Assembly: GCA_029204225.1 (NCBI GenBank)
Contig: CM055112.1
Location: 1,311,314-1,375,313, forward strand
Source of the DNA: Diphasiastrum complanatum
Taxonomy: Eukaryota; Streptophyta; Lycopodiopsida; Lycopodiales; Lycopodiaceae
Direction of reading: 5' to 3'
Length of the DNA stretch: 64,000 nucleotides
Shown: in pieces, positions 43,646 through 55,571 of the stretch
How the letters are laid out: every line of letters starts with the position of its first letter
Position numbering within the stretch: position 1 is the first letter of the stretch
Made by a program: the position numbers and the translations under genes
The notes under the pieces: generated by a model
What the model saw: the letters and a program-made list of their open reading frames with translations, nothing else
What the model was told of the DNA's origin: nothing
Database searches by the model: none

Positions 43646-44287
43646 CTAGTTGATACAAGAATTTCTCGATTGTCTCAACCCCCACCAATCAAACTGCGGA
43701 ATCCAGTCTATCCTGATGTCTCTGTAACTGGATCTTTTTCCCTCTATGAGAATTGTCACAATACCAGTTGCCCAATCATGTACAACTTTAAACCATGGTC
43801 TTCCTAACAAAATCAGATATACATTTGCGCCTGTGGGTAATCTCATAACGACAAAATTCAAAAGGAATTTTGATCCTTTGATATATATAAGAATCTTTCG
43901 GATTTTTCCAACTGGAGAATCTCGCATATGGTTAGCCCTTCGGATGACTAACTGGCTTTTATGCAATGAAACATTTCTCAGTTTGGTATACGTTTCTTCT
44001 GAGATAATGTTCACTCCCACACCCCCATCAATCTGTAATCCTTTAATATTTAACCCATTTATCTCAATTTCTAATGTAGGAATGATGTCTTGTTTCGTTG
44101 ACTGAACAATCGTATTAATTGGTGTTGTAGCAATGCCTTCCGATAATTTAACCCCCGGTAATTTAGACCAAAAGGATTCTGCTAAGTAGGGCAAAATTTG
44201 CATTAATTGGCCCACCATAACTTGAAACCTATAGTTACAAACAAATTCATTGATTTGATCCGCTACTATATCCACCAGCTCCCGCAA
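43646..44287 (-). pseudogene. Gypsy aspartic protease region (minus strand)
   Basis: A 213-codon open frame with EIEINGLNIKGLQIDGGVGV (retropepsin-like, with DGG instead of the usual DTG/DSG), NIISEETYTKLRNVSL, a flap-like segment, and VYLILLGRPWFKVVHDWATG (the conserved ILGRPW block). It is the longest intact gypsy frame here. The DGG triplet suggests the active site is mutated. Confidence 0.8.
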
Positions 44288-44528
44288 AGAATTTGGCCCC
44301 TGTGTCTAGTGCAACTATTATAACACTTCCTGGGTAAATTTTGCCATCTGAACAATATCAGTATTAGATGTCTAGCTCATGATTGATTCGTTGTCTTCAA
44401 CAGCTTTCTATCGAATTATGGCCTTCTCTTTCACCTTGTGGCACGTGACTACTTGCACATCAGTTAACAGTGGTTCCTCCACCGTGATCACCTATACAGG
44501 TGCTTGATCTGATGTTTTCAATAGTTTT

Positions 44529-45290
44529 CTATTGAATTATGGCCTTCTCTTTCTCCTTGTGGCACGTAACTACTTGCATATTAGTTAATGATGGTTCCTC
44601 CACCGTGATCACCGGTACATGTGCTTGTTGCTCAGGACTATTCATCCCTCTAGGATTTTGTGGTGGATTTTGCATAATGTTCTGGTCATTAAAACGATTA
44701 TTCAATCGTGGTGGTGGCAATCCTCTCTCCAAATTTTTGACACACTGTTGGTGATATAAAATGCAGTTGAAATAAAGATGGCCCCTTTGGCTGCAAAAAT
44801 GTGGTACCCCTCCTGAGCACCTTATGAAGGCCATGTCAAAAATACTTGACACATTTACCATCCGTCAATGGTTCTTGCAGCCTCTTTTCCAACACCTTGA
44901 AAATTATATGTCCATAATTTTCTCATCCTCATGTTCTTTCCAGTACCTCTTCAAGATTCTACGCAATTCGTCCCAACTCTGTAACTCTTGAAATCATATT
45001 GTGAATACCACTATAGGGCATTCTCTTTCAAAGTGGTCAGATTTGCCTGACAAATAACCAAAAACTGGTGTATGTGCATGTCAGGATCGTCATGTTTTTT
45101 GCTCTTAAAGCACTGGAATATGGCCGCTCGAGTTCATCCTATTGTGACAACCTCCATCCCACGAATAATCGTAGGATTCCCCAATTCTGAACAACATACA
45201 CCTATAGACATTGAAGACAACTCTACTACCCCCTCTGATAATTCTACCCACAATTTAAATTTGTTCCTATCCAGAGTACGCTGCCACTAA
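44529..45290 (-). pseudogene. Gypsy Gag (minus strand), degraded
   Basis: Minus frames include the N-terminal part near 45,250-44,980 (IFQCFKSKKHDDPDMHIHQF, ICQANLTTLKENALYWYSQY) and then a Cys/His piece HFCSQRGHLYFNCI (45 residues after the start of the 44,861 frame) with RGLPPPRLNNRF. The order is Gag capsid, zinc knuckle, linker. A near-duplicate of the 3' linker occurs at 44,395-44,500. Several stops break the frame. Confidence 0.7.
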
Positions 45291-45761
45291 AATTGGTCCT
45301 GGCAACGGAACCCAAAAAGGTGTTAGGGAGTGTTTTATCCCTTAACTACATGGTCCTCATTACAAAAACGGAACCTCTAATATATTGAGAACAATCCCAC
45401 TAAAACTAATTAGCACATTCACATACCATATTCCATTGCATCAGTACAGAATAACAATCTAACAAAACACCATTTTTAGAGGACCCAGAATCATACATCC
45501 CAACAATGTACATACACAAAGTAATAACATCTACTCAATTGCATTCCGTGTAACTGATCTGGTGCAAATACATCAAGTTACAGTTTGAACAGTAAATAGA
45601 GGCAACATTGTCACTGCTTAAAAGGGCTTTGACAAGGAAATTTATCTTGCTACCTGCAGTAAAATATGGAGTCTGGAATATTGAACGTATAGGCACTCAG
45701 CTCTCACCCTTCAGATGCCTGACTATACTACTGTCTAAACAGTGTAAAATCAAGAGTTTAG
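45291..45761. other. Probable gypsy leader/LTR remains, not delimited
   Basis: This sequence lies upstream (minus orientation) of the gypsy Gag. On the minus strand GGTTCCGTTGCCAGGACCA near 45,292-45,310 resembles a gypsy leader/primer region, but I cannot define LTR ends. No coding sequence is seen. Confidence 0.35.
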
Positions 45762-45941
45762 TCAAAATTCCGTACAACATCTGTTCTGGACTGAAAATAT
45801 CAGTTCTAACCTCATTCACCAAAAACTGCTCAAAAAAAGATAGCAAACCACTGCTAAACAACTTCCTAGCTTGAATTGACAGAAAAATCTTCATACACCT
45901 AATGTTAATAGCATTCAAAGCATGGTATGGCTCTGATACCA
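45762..45941 (-). repeat. Copia leader with PBS, second copy
   Basis: It repeats 48,931-49,111 almost base for base (CATCTGTTCTGGACTGAAA, CTCAAAAAAAGATAGCAAAC, TTGAATTGACAGAAAAATCT). It includes the iMet primer site on the minus strand (45,941-45,929, TGGTATCAGAGCC). So a primer site and leader follow the lower LTR as well as the upper one. Confidence 0.85.
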
Positions 45942-46829
45942 TGTGAAAAATCCAGCAACTTCACATGTGTGTGGAACCACAACAAATGTGTGAATGATCT
46001 TGACCATGCTTTGAATGGAACAAATGTAGAGCAATCCTATAATCTACCAACAGATCTGAGGCTAGAGCACAATCTAGAATGCTACAGATCAAAGCAAAAC
46101 TAATTCCTCACAAATAGAGAGAATACATAACCAAAATCATGTATGAAGAATGCCTTCTACTCGAGTTAGAGAGAGAATATCAAAACAAGCAAAATAACAT
46201 GAGATCCAATTTTGATATAATGACATTACCAAGGCTTGATTCATCATTAGATATGAATGAGAATGATATGTACATATATAGGAGAGCCAAAATTCGTGGT
46301 ACTCTTTGCATTCAATGCATTCGCTACATCTAATCAAGTGTAAACTATTACCATATTGACACCTAACAACTTGCATGCTGAATTTGCACCTAACTCCTAC
46401 CTACTTTGCCAAATGTCAATTTCTCAACTATGAACCTACAAAACTACATGCATGTGTCAAATAGTACTTGCATGTCTTGCATGTAGCTTCCCTAGATGAC
46501 TTGGACATGTGTAGAACATGTGTACTGACTTGCATGTTGCATGCATGCACTCTAACTGATTTTGCATGTCATCTAGTTTTATGCATGTCATCAAATCTAG
46601 ATCTGCCTAACTCAAACTCGCCTAGATCTACAAGGTCATGTGCTCAATTCACATACCTTTGATATATACAATGGAAGAAAGTGAATATGACCATCTAGAC
46701 ACTGTGCATGTCATGTAGCTCAAGTTTGTACATACTAGAAAATGATATTTACAACTTGTAACTACACAAGCAAGATGATTTTTCTCATCAACCCCTATAG
46801 ACAAGTCGGATGGCTTTTTATTCTTCACA
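45942..46829 (-). repeat. Copia LTR, lower copy (888 bp)
   Basis: Ends are TGTGAAAA...TTCTTCACA. The upper side has a minus-strand polypurine tract (AGGAGGAG at 46,837-46,830), which is the 3'-LTR position for the element above. The lower side has PBS and leader, which is the 5'-LTR position for another element below. Confidence 0.9.
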
Positions 46830-46968
46830 CTCCTCCTAAAAAGTTATCAACTCGGCTTGATCATTTGAACTTGAAAATCCTCCAAGGTTGGTCAAATTAT
46901 TGATGAAGAAACTTTTTGTGTGTGGATTCTTTGCTTTGTATTTGAATTGAAGATGATCAAAGAATCCA

Positions 46969-47163
46969 TCATAGCAACACCCTTACCATAGCCATGATAA
47001 GATCTCTTTGATAGATATCTTTTCCAAATGCCTTTGAAAAATATTCCACCAAACTGCCACTATGCCAATGTACCTCCTGCATGTCTGATGTCAATCCTGG
47101 TAATGCAAAGTCCACATGCATGAAGTTGGCTGCACCAAAATCTAAAAAATTTGAGGCCTCCAA
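46969..47163 (-). pseudogene. Copia RNase H tail (minus strand)
   Basis: The frame includes EVHWHSGSLVEYFSKAFGKD, comparable to the ADIFTKALGK end block of copia Pol. It follows protease-like sequence by only about 350 bases, so integrase and RT have been deleted from this element. Confidence 0.55.
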
Positions 47164-47507
47164 GCCTTATAATGACCACAAAGATCATATAGATCGAGAT
47201 TGTACCTTGAGCAATATTCAAGATTAAGCACACTAGTTTCACTAGTCCAAACACTATGAACTCTATCCAAAATGGATCTAATCTTGAAACCATACTCAAA
47301 CTTGATCAAATTGAGGCTAAATACTTTCTTAAGGATGTAAGTGTCCTCATTGGATGTTTCTCAAAAGAAATTTACAAAATTCCTCAAAACATGAAAAAAC
47401 TCCTTTTTTCAAACTATGAGTACTAAACTCATACTTGCTCTTACTCAATTTAAGAGCATACAAATGACGGTACAATATGTTGCTTTCTAGATGTTTTGGA
47501 AACATAA

Positions 47508-48328
47508 TCAAGTCACCCCACATGCAAGGATCTTATCTTCTCTCTTTATGAGACAACTATTGATACTAAAATCCACTTCATAGCCATCATCTAACAACTT
47601 TCCTACACTAATCACACTCTTTGTGAGATTAGGAACATAGAGTACATTGGAAAGTGAAAAATTCATAGAAGATGCAAGTTTCAAAGAACAACTTCCAACT
47701 CCTTCAATTGCACATGCATCACCAATAGTTGTGTATATTGATTTCTTAGGATCTAGAACAAATTCAATAGAAACAGTTGTGGCTCCACTATCAATATACC
47801 AAGATACATTATTAAAGAGTAAAGAGGAGAAACTAGACATCATGAGAGATGTCTCTCCACTACTTGCATGTGAGTCTTCTATGATAACATTGGCTTGATC
47901 TTTTTGAGTCTTCTTCTTGAAGTTAGAAGAATGAGTTGAATTATCTTCTACTCCACCTTGGTCTTTGTTTTTTGCTTTGTCCGTGGTGAAGGCTTGAGAA
48001 AAATTTTTCTTGCTTCTCCCTCTTGACTTGAGCTTTGCTTTATGAAGGTTCTTAAGAGTTTCCCAAGTCTCGTTGGCTGAGGTGCATGAACTTATGTCTC
48101 TCGACATCTCATCAGAGATATTGATCTTGATAATATGTAGAGCAATTCTTGCTCTCTTCTTGAATCTCTGAGCCTCATCATAAGCTTCAGGTTCAGCTTC
48201 AATTCCTGTTACAATGTCCATTACTCCATGAAGAATCAACAAGGATTTTATCCTATCCTTCCAAACTCAATAATTGAAGGTATCTAGTCTTTCACTAGCT
48301 TCAAAGAGAGAATCTCATATAGATGCCA
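47508..48328 (-). pseudogene. Copia Gag-protease of the short tandem element
   Basis: Starting at ATG 48,328-48,326 (MASI, stop soon after, then DSLFEASERLDTFNY, VWKDRIKSLL) and open from 48,242: YDEAQRFKKRARIALHIIKI and CTSANETWETLKNL (Gag), a short Lys/Asn-rich linker without the zinc knuckle, then VSWYIDSGATTVSIEF (protease, DSGA) and NVLYVPNLTKSVISVGKLLD. The Gag C-terminal half and knuckle are deleted while the frame is kept over 244 codons. This fits a non-autonomous element mobilised in trans. Confidence 0.8.
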
Positions 48329-49111
48329 TGAATGTGAAGACTCTTGTAATTGGACAACAAAATGGAATTGAATGTGTTGCTTCTATTTCACTATAGGGAC
48401 CAAAATAATTGGGTGTACTACCAAATCTTATGTAAAATCTTGCAACAGAATATGTGAGACCTATCTCACAACAAAGAATCAATCAACTTGAGTTTGGATC
48501 TAGCCTCTATCTATAGATGAAGCACTTACAATTCTAATGTCAAACTTTTTCACGCATTTCAAATGAATGAAACACACTCAAGAAACACACATACAACTCA
48601 AAACACAACACATTGTGTGAAATGATGTGTCTATGACAACACAAATTTGTCTTATCCAATTCTATCTTAGATTGAGTACTAAAACTGTGAATGATGAATC
48701 ATGCATGCAATATATTCAAATCAAAAAGTGTCCACTCGGGTTTTGGGTCTCTCCCTACCCTCTTTAAGAGCTTATAGCTCCTACTTGGAACATCAGAATG
48801 AAATGAAACCTGTTGCAATGGAAAGGTGACTCTTCTAGCCTTCCAACAAACTATAATGTCAGTATCTTTGGATCTAACATAGAGGAGATGGAGTCAAATG
48901 AAGTATTCTTGTTTTCACACATGTGAAAAGTCAGAATTCCATACATCCTCTGTTCTGGACTGAAAGTATCAGTTCTAACCTCATTCACCAATAAACTGCT
49001 CAAAAAAAGATAGCAAACCACTACTAAACAGCTTTCTAGCTTGAATTGACAGAAAAATCTTCATACACCTGATGTTAATAACATTCAAAGCATGGTATGG
49101 CTCTGATACCA

Positions 49112-49999
49112 TGTGAAAAATCCAGCAACTTCACACGTGTGGGGAACCACAACAAATGTGTGAATGACCTTGACCATGCTTTGTGATGGCACACAGAACA
49201 CCTATAGAGCAATTCTGTAATCTACCAATAGATCTGAGGCTAGAGCACAATCTAGAATGCTATAGATCAAAGCAAAACTAATTCCTCACAAATGGAGAGA
49301 ATACATAACCAAAATCATGTATGAAGAATGCTTTCTACTCGAGTTAGAGAGAGAATATCAAAACAAGCAAAATAGCATGAGATCCAACTTTGATATTATG
49401 ACATTACCAAAGCTTGATTCATCATTAGATATGAATGAGAATGATATGTACATATAGGAGAGCCAAAATTCGTGGTACTCCTTGCATTCAATGCATTCCC
49501 TACATCTAATCAAGTGTAAACTATTACCATATTGACACCTAACAGCTTGCATGCTGAATTTGCACCTAACTCCTACCTACTTTGCCAAATGTCAGTTTCT
49601 CAACTATGAACCTGCAAAACTACATGCATGTGTCAAATAGTACTTGCATTTCTTGCATGTAATTTCCCTAGATGACTTGGAAATGTGTAGAACATGTGTA
49701 CTGACTTGCATGTTGCATGCATGCACTCTAACTGATTTTGCATGTCATCTAGTTTTATGCATGTCATCAAATCTAGATCTACCTAACTCAAACTCGCCTA
49801 GATCTACAAGGTCATGTGCTCAATTCACATACCTTTGATATATACAATGGAACAAAGTGAATATTACCATCTAGACACTATGCATGTCCTGTAGCTCGTA
49901 CATACTAGAAAACGATATTTACAACTTGTAACTACACAAGCACGATGATTTTCCTCATCAACCCCTATAGATAGGTTGGATGGCTTTTTGTTCTTCACA
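49112..49999 (-). repeat. Copia 5' LTR, upper copy (888 bp)
   Basis: Partner of 45,942-46,829, with the same length and TGTGAA...TTCACA ends. It differs by scattered substitutions and a small rearrangement near 49,180 (TGTGATGGCACACAGAACAC in place of TGAATGGAACAAATG). It is inserted into what looks like a gypsy LTR (50,000-50,398). Confidence 0.9.
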
Positions 50000-50398
50000 A
50001 AGCTTGGATTTCTGATAAGCCATGGTGGCACCTACCACCATGCCTTACCCTCGACCCTTGCCTACCTACATCTGGAGGGATAGATAATCATCTTGATCTA
50101 ACCACCAGTGGAAGAACTCTTCATTTTCTAGGAGAGAATAAATGACAAGCTCGTGGCAATACACCTCGATATACATAGTCCAGGTGGAGTCATCCCCGAC
50201 CATAAGAGTCATGCATGACCAATGACACATGTCAATTGCACAAATTGAGGTGGGTACATAACAATGGATCACCTAATGCCAATACAATGTTGACATGTGG
50301 CACCAAAAAAAGACCTATAGCTTCATACCAGCATTCTATCCCATAAAAACGACCATCACCTTAGGTAACATGTTATGTGCCCTTATGGGTATGTAACA
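50000..50398 (-). repeat. Truncated gypsy 3' LTR
   Basis: On the minus strand the sequence after a purine tract (AAAGGAGGATGAAA, ending at 50,399) begins TGTTACATACCCATAAGG, a normal 3'-LTR start. It is cut at 49,999/50,000 by the copia LTR. Integrase of the same orientation lies upstream. Confidence 0.6.
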
Positions 50399-50633
50399 TT
50401 TCATCCTCCTTTAAGAGCCTCCTCCTAAAGGGAGTAAGCGAGGGAAGTTCAGTTTTAAACATTCTTCTCTCTCCCAAGTGTCCTCCTCAATTGACTTGCC
50501 TTTCCAATGTAACAGAAACTCAAAAACCAAATGATTTCTCAATTAGTGTGTCGACGAATGTCAACTAAATTTTTTGGTACCTCAGGAACAAAGGTAGTTA
50601 GATCCTCCAACTCAACCAGTTCAGCTTCCGAAA

Positions 50634-51090
50634 TTAGAGAATCTTTTCAACTAAGTTGTCTCTCAAACGATTTACATGGAAAACAAGATTAGTCCCAATC
50701 GAAATCGAAATATCTAGTTGATAAGCAACCCAGTTGATTTTCTTTATGATGGCCACCATAACATGGAAATAGCTTATGACATTTTCCCGTCTATAATACT
50801 TTATAATATTTAGGGATTTTAAGATACACCTAGGTTCCGTCCTCAAATTCTTGAGTTGAGCAACTACGGTTAGCACAAAACTGAGCTCTATCCTGAGTGA
50901 TTTTAATGTTTTTTTTAGCCACTTGCAACATTTCTTGCATATCTTGCAAAAATTCCACTACAACTTGCACTTTGAAACCTTTGAGTCTGAAAAAAATGAC
51001 TAAAACCCTACAAGAGGATGAGCAACAAGGCTTTTTTTGAGCGTTTTGTCGATCCATCCGATGATGATACATCACGCTCAACATCATCAT
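50634..51090 (-). pseudogene. Gypsy integrase C-terminal fragment (minus strand)
   Basis: The frame holds DMQEMLQVAKKNIKITQDRA, ANRSCSTQEFEDGTEVYLKI and, after a frameshift near 50,830, GCLSTRYFDF-like and VFHVNRLRD blocks, the end of a Ty3 integrase. It is placed correctly just before the polypurine tract and LTR at 50,399. Confidence 0.65.
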
Positions 51091-51379
51091 TAGCTTGTGA
51101 AGCTTTCACATGATCATCCTCCGAAAATGTGTCATCGAATTCATCATCATGATTTTATTCATGAGGTGCATCAGTTGGCATCGCTATGTCCTCCATGACA
51201 TCTCTATCTTCAAAAATTCTTTTACTTCAAAAAGCGACTTGAATCTAGGATCAAAATGACTGGGGTGAAAGGCCACTTGTAATTGATCGATATTACCATA
51301 AACATTGACTCTAGTTAGTATCCATAACTATGTTATAGTTGCTTGGTACTGATTCTGAGGATTTTTTCTATTTTTTCTA

Positions 51380-51650
51380 TTTTTCAAGGTACACTAAGTG
51401 ATATATCCTCCAAATTTCAACTAACTTATATGAAACATTGGATGAGCAGTAGACTTGTCTTGTAGATCAAGTTCGTAATCTTATGATCCATTTTTTTTTT
51501 ATAATCTGAAATGGTTCACAATATCTAGTAGTGAATTTATAATGCTTTTTAGTATGCATAGTCCAAGAATCTTTAAAATTTTAAGATATGCCCAATCATC
51601 AACTTTAAAATCTCTTGATATTGGACTTGAAGAAGACATCAAAAAACAAT
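51380..51650 (-). pseudogene. Second gypsy integrase C-terminal fragment (minus strand)
   Basis: It reads DFKVDDWAYLKI, then broken frames with FRIIKK-like and YELDLQDKSTAHPMFHIS. These are the same domain blocks as the neighbour at 50,634-51,090, so two elements have been juxtaposed. Upstream it is joined to a copia Gag knuckle in one open frame. Confidence 0.55.
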
Positions 51651-51654
51651 CACA

Positions 51655-52506
51655 ACCACCTAGATCCTCATCATTAGTAGCAAAGTTGATTTGCTTGCTA
51701 CCTTCATCTCTTTGCTTCTTCAAACATTCATTAGCAAAATACCCTTTGATTTCACAATAGAAGCATTTTAACTTTGACTTATCTTTCTAACAAAAGAGGA
51801 AGGCTCACCTTGATCTTGACCCTTTGGACACTTGCCATTGCCTTTGCCCTTGAACTTGCCTTTGATGAACATAGCCTCCTCTTCATATTGAGATGTTGAT
51901 GTAGATGCACCTCTTGCTTGAAGCCTAGACTCCTCATTCACCAAAATCTCTTGCAAATGCACAATGTTTGGCAAAGTGTTTTGAATAGCAAAGCTCTGAA
52001 CAAGATTAGCATGATCATCCAACAAGCCATTAAGTATAACTTGAACAAGTTCTACCTCCTTAATGCTCTCATCAATACATGCTAACTCATCATTGAATGC
52101 TTTAACCCTCAAAACAAAAGCATGAGTACTCTGTTCCTTCGAAAACTTTGAAAGATTTTTCTATATGTAGACTTGGATTCATAAAGCTTCTTCAAAGCTT
52201 CCCAAGCCTCTCGAAATGAATTGCTCTTACCAATCTCCTTGAGTAGCTCATTGGTAGATTAATCTTGATCATGTGTAGAGATTTCTTTCCTCTCTTGTCA
52301 TACCTCGATTTAATTTGAGGTGCTTGAGGCTTCTCCTCCACACATGCAACAATATTCATCAACTCATTCATCTCCAATAAGGACTCCATCCTCACCTTCC
52401 AAGTAGAATAGTTGATTGAGGTAAGCCTATCATTGCTCTCCAACATAAAGCCTCCACTTGTAGCCATGTTGAAGTGACTTGATGTTCTCCTTTCAACCTG
52501 TTCCAA
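51655..52506 (-). pseudogene. Copia Gag (minus strand)
   Basis: It reads MATSGGFMLESNDRLTSINY, STWKVRMESLLEMNELMNIV, then after frame changes near 52,190 the blocks AFNDELACIDESIKEVELVQ, NGLLDDHANLVQSFAIQNTL and IVHLQEILVNEESRLQARGA, and the knuckle KLKCFYCEIKGYFANECLKK, in which the His ligand has become Tyr. It is the same family as 38,430-39,150 in opposite orientation. Confidence 0.85.
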
Positions 52507-53105
52507 TGCTCAAAGCACTCTTTTGAATGACAATAAGTTTATTTAAAAATAAATCACAAAGATATGGAAACTCTCAATTCTCTTCTAGCACTATTGCTAG
52601 CAAATCAGCACATAGAATGAAGAATCCTTGATCAATGTATGATCTACCAACAATCTATTGAATCTTTCCACTTCATAAGATTGAAACACACTCTATTAAA
52701 GTCCAAAAACATCAAAAAATAGATATCCAATTAGGGTTCTCACAAAATCACAACAAATTGAATCTTCCAATTTCTACATGCAATTGCCTAAAACTTAATA
52801 TAGAATCTTTCTTGATCTTTGGTTAGAAAGTCAACACAACATACAACATTGCCAATGTAGAAAAATCAACATCTACTCAATGAAAGAGATGCAAAATCAA
52901 TAAGAACTTGATCAAATATTAAATATATGATAAAATAAATTTCATTTTCGTACAATAACAATATCCCACTGTACTTCTCACGTATAGATCCAAAAATAGC
53001 AAAATATGGGCATTCTACACACAAGATTACAAGATTTCATCAAGATAGTGCACTGATGGATAGATGAACCCAAGAGAACTCATGTATAAGCATGAAATAT
53101 GCATG

Positions 53106-53109
<4 letters not shown>

Positions 53110-53199
<90 letters not shown>
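53110..53199. repeat. (AG)n microsatellite, 90 bp
   Basis: An uninterrupted AG array placed directly before a copia Gag frame, which it joins in phase. Confidence 0.99.
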
Positions 53200-53203
<4 letters not shown>

Positions 53204-53638
53204 CTTTTTCTCCATGAGTTGTTGGATGGAACCAACTATACCATGTGGAAGTTTAAAATATGTGCGATACTGGATTCCTATGGACTATTGGAGAATGTTC
53301 TAGGAATGGAGGCTGAGCCACAACAGACCCCAGATACTGTCGATAAATCAATTATGATACCACCCAATCCAGCAGTTCTTTGGACATGGCAACAACAAAA
53401 TGCAGATGCATTATGTGCAATTGTAACAAGTGTTTCAGATTCTGTGTTAACATTGATTCACAATACTTCCAAGGCTAGTGAAGCTTGGACTATTTCGAAG
53501 ACTCAATATGAGACAAGTAATCAGACCAGAATACAGAATCTGGAAAATCAATTGGCCATGGAACGATTTGTTGATGGAGAATCTACAAACATTTTCCTCA
53601 CTAGGAGCAAGAACTTGCAAGATCAAATGGCTATTTAA
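53200..53638 (+). pseudogene. Copia Gag N-terminal fragment (plus strand)
   Basis: It reads LHELLDGTNYTMWKFKICAI, NPAVLWTWQQQNADALCAIV, TLIHNTSKASEAWTISKTQY and SNQTRIQNLENQLAMERFVD, the UBN2 layout, and ends at TAA 53,636-53,638. The N-terminus is replaced by the AG array and nothing of protease follows. Confidence 0.8.
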
Positions 53639-55560
53639 AGTATACAATGTACACAAGGCTGTACAAGTCAGAATGTACATAATACTCCCTTTCATTGAAG
53701 GTTGAAGCGTGCTCTTAAACCTATTGAAGGGCAAGTGTTTGAAGAACTAATGACGTGAAGTCCCCATGACCACTCTATAGAACAACATGCTTATTTCTAG
53801 ATGGCAGTGGTACCGTTTCATGTGAGCCTCTCTCTACGTGGCATCAAACAATTGCTTCCTCAAAAACACATAAGCATAGCCTACGCTCATGTGCCAGCCA
53901 TCTCTTTGTCTGCAGGAAGGAGGATCAGAAATGCCTAGTTTATGTGGCCTAGCAAACACCATATCTCTACGTAATCCTTTGTTTCTACATCAAAAGAACA
54001 TAAGAGCTATTTTTGTGGCTTGCTTGAACTAATGTAATAGTTTGCTAGTCATTTGATCTGATGTTCCTCTCTTCTTAGAGAGTCTACACTGTTTTTCAAG
54101 AAGCAGAAGCGGGGTGTGATAGGCTCTATGGCATTTAAAAGCTATATCTATGTATACGTATATCTACATCTATGTGGAATGAATGAACTAAGTACAACCT
54201 TCTGTGCTCTTTCCTATTTGCCATTTATGGAGCATTATGTTTTATTGCACTGTAGATGGAAATGAAAAGCCTACAGTCTTGTTCTTTTCCATGTTCTTTA
54301 TAGCGTATATGGTTCTAACTCAGAAAGATCATTGCTAAAACTCCATTTACCCCTTGTCGAATATGACATGTTGATCTCTCTATTGTTTGGAACCCTCTCT
54401 TTGTCAAATCATTTGCAAAACTCTTTGAAGATGCTTCTATACCTAGTAATGCAATCCAGTATAGGAGATATAGTACTATCAAGGAGAGATACGTTGGTGA
54501 GGACGACACTCTTTACATCTCTACTATATTTAGCCACTTACTTGTCATGAGACTAAGGAGACAGTTGGTTGTTGAGGACTGATAGTCTCTGGCTGGGTTC
54601 TTTAATTAATTGAAACTTGATGAGAAACAACTTTACTGTGATTGTAAAGAATGGGGTCTCATCGATTCTTCTAGTCTCTTTGAAGTAGTTGAAGTAACTG
54701 AAACAATTGCTACGCCTTGATGTCCACAGATGATTCCAAATTTTTGAAGGAACCGTGTCATATCATCATTTCCCAGGTGTTGTCGTTGTTTTCTCCTATA
54801 ACACTACCAGTATTGGCTACCATTTTCAACATTCAATGATGGCCAATTATCTTCGACAATCCATTCACAAGCTGGACATCACTGCTAAATCATTTTTACA
54901 ATTAATAATAATAGATTATCTCTCACTATTGCTCTCTAAGAGAATGAAAACCCTTTATACTACATTTCTCTCTCTTTTTTAGTTCAGCATGCTACAACAG
55001 TTACATGAGAAACAAGAACAATGTCAGTGGTATTCTATCAAAAAGGTCTTGCCATGTCATATTGTCGTATTTTAACTTTTTGTAAAGATTGAGAGAATGT
55101 AAAATAATAGCTTAGTGGAATTTTGATAGTTGGTCTTAACTATAAATATATTTTGTCAGTAAATAAGTGACCTCTATTTGATAATAGTTTTTTAAAATGG
55201 GTATAATATTTTAACCACAAAATAAGTTTGTCATTTTTGAGTTTTGAAGTTGGCAAGGATTCAATAATTATGATCAATATTCTGCATATTTTAATATTTA
55301 CAATATGTATTCATGATCATTATTCACAATAATCACAATCAATGTTTACAATAATCATGAGTATTCACAATAATCACGATCAATATTCCCAATAATCAAA
55401 AATCATGATCAATATCTATAAAAATCATGATCAATATTCATGAGTATTCACAATATATACAATCAATATGCACAATAATCATGATCAATATTCAACATAT
55501 TCAGTTTTCAGTATTCACCATTTTAGATAATAGTTGCCAACCATTAATCACATAGTCTTT
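53639..55560. other. No recognised gene; AT-rich with a minisatellite
   Basis: No coding similarity found on either strand. The end (55,262-55,505) is a short-period repeat, given separately. Confidence 0.5.
55262..55505. repeat. Degenerate minisatellite around CAATAATCATGATCAATATT
   Basis: About ten imperfect tandem copies of a 15-25 base unit combining ATTCACAATAATCA and ATGATCAATATT. Spacing is irregular. Confidence 0.85.
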
Positions 55561-55571
55561 AGGACACATTT

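Larger units (their letters stand above)
46830..49111 (-). mobile_element. Short (2.3 kb internal) non-autonomous copia element, internal region
   Basis: Flanked by the two 888-bp LTRs, with PBS TGGTATCAGAGCC at 49,111-49,099 and a polypurine tract at 46,837-46,830. It encodes a Gag-protease fusion and an RNase H tail only, against 4-5 kb expected for an autonomous copia. Confidence 0.85.

Noticed and set aside
45929-45941. GGCTCTGATACCA as part of a tRNA gene
   Set aside because: Only the primer-site complement of iMet tRNA; no cloverleaf around it. The other such sites (503, 49,099, 59,197, 61,566) are also primer sites.
46600-46700. CATGCATG-rich stretches (46,440-46,600 and 49,630-49,760) as a regulatory (RY) cluster
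   Set aside because: They lie within the LTR and are many, but I have no evidence for function beyond base composition; the two copies simply reflect LTR duplication.
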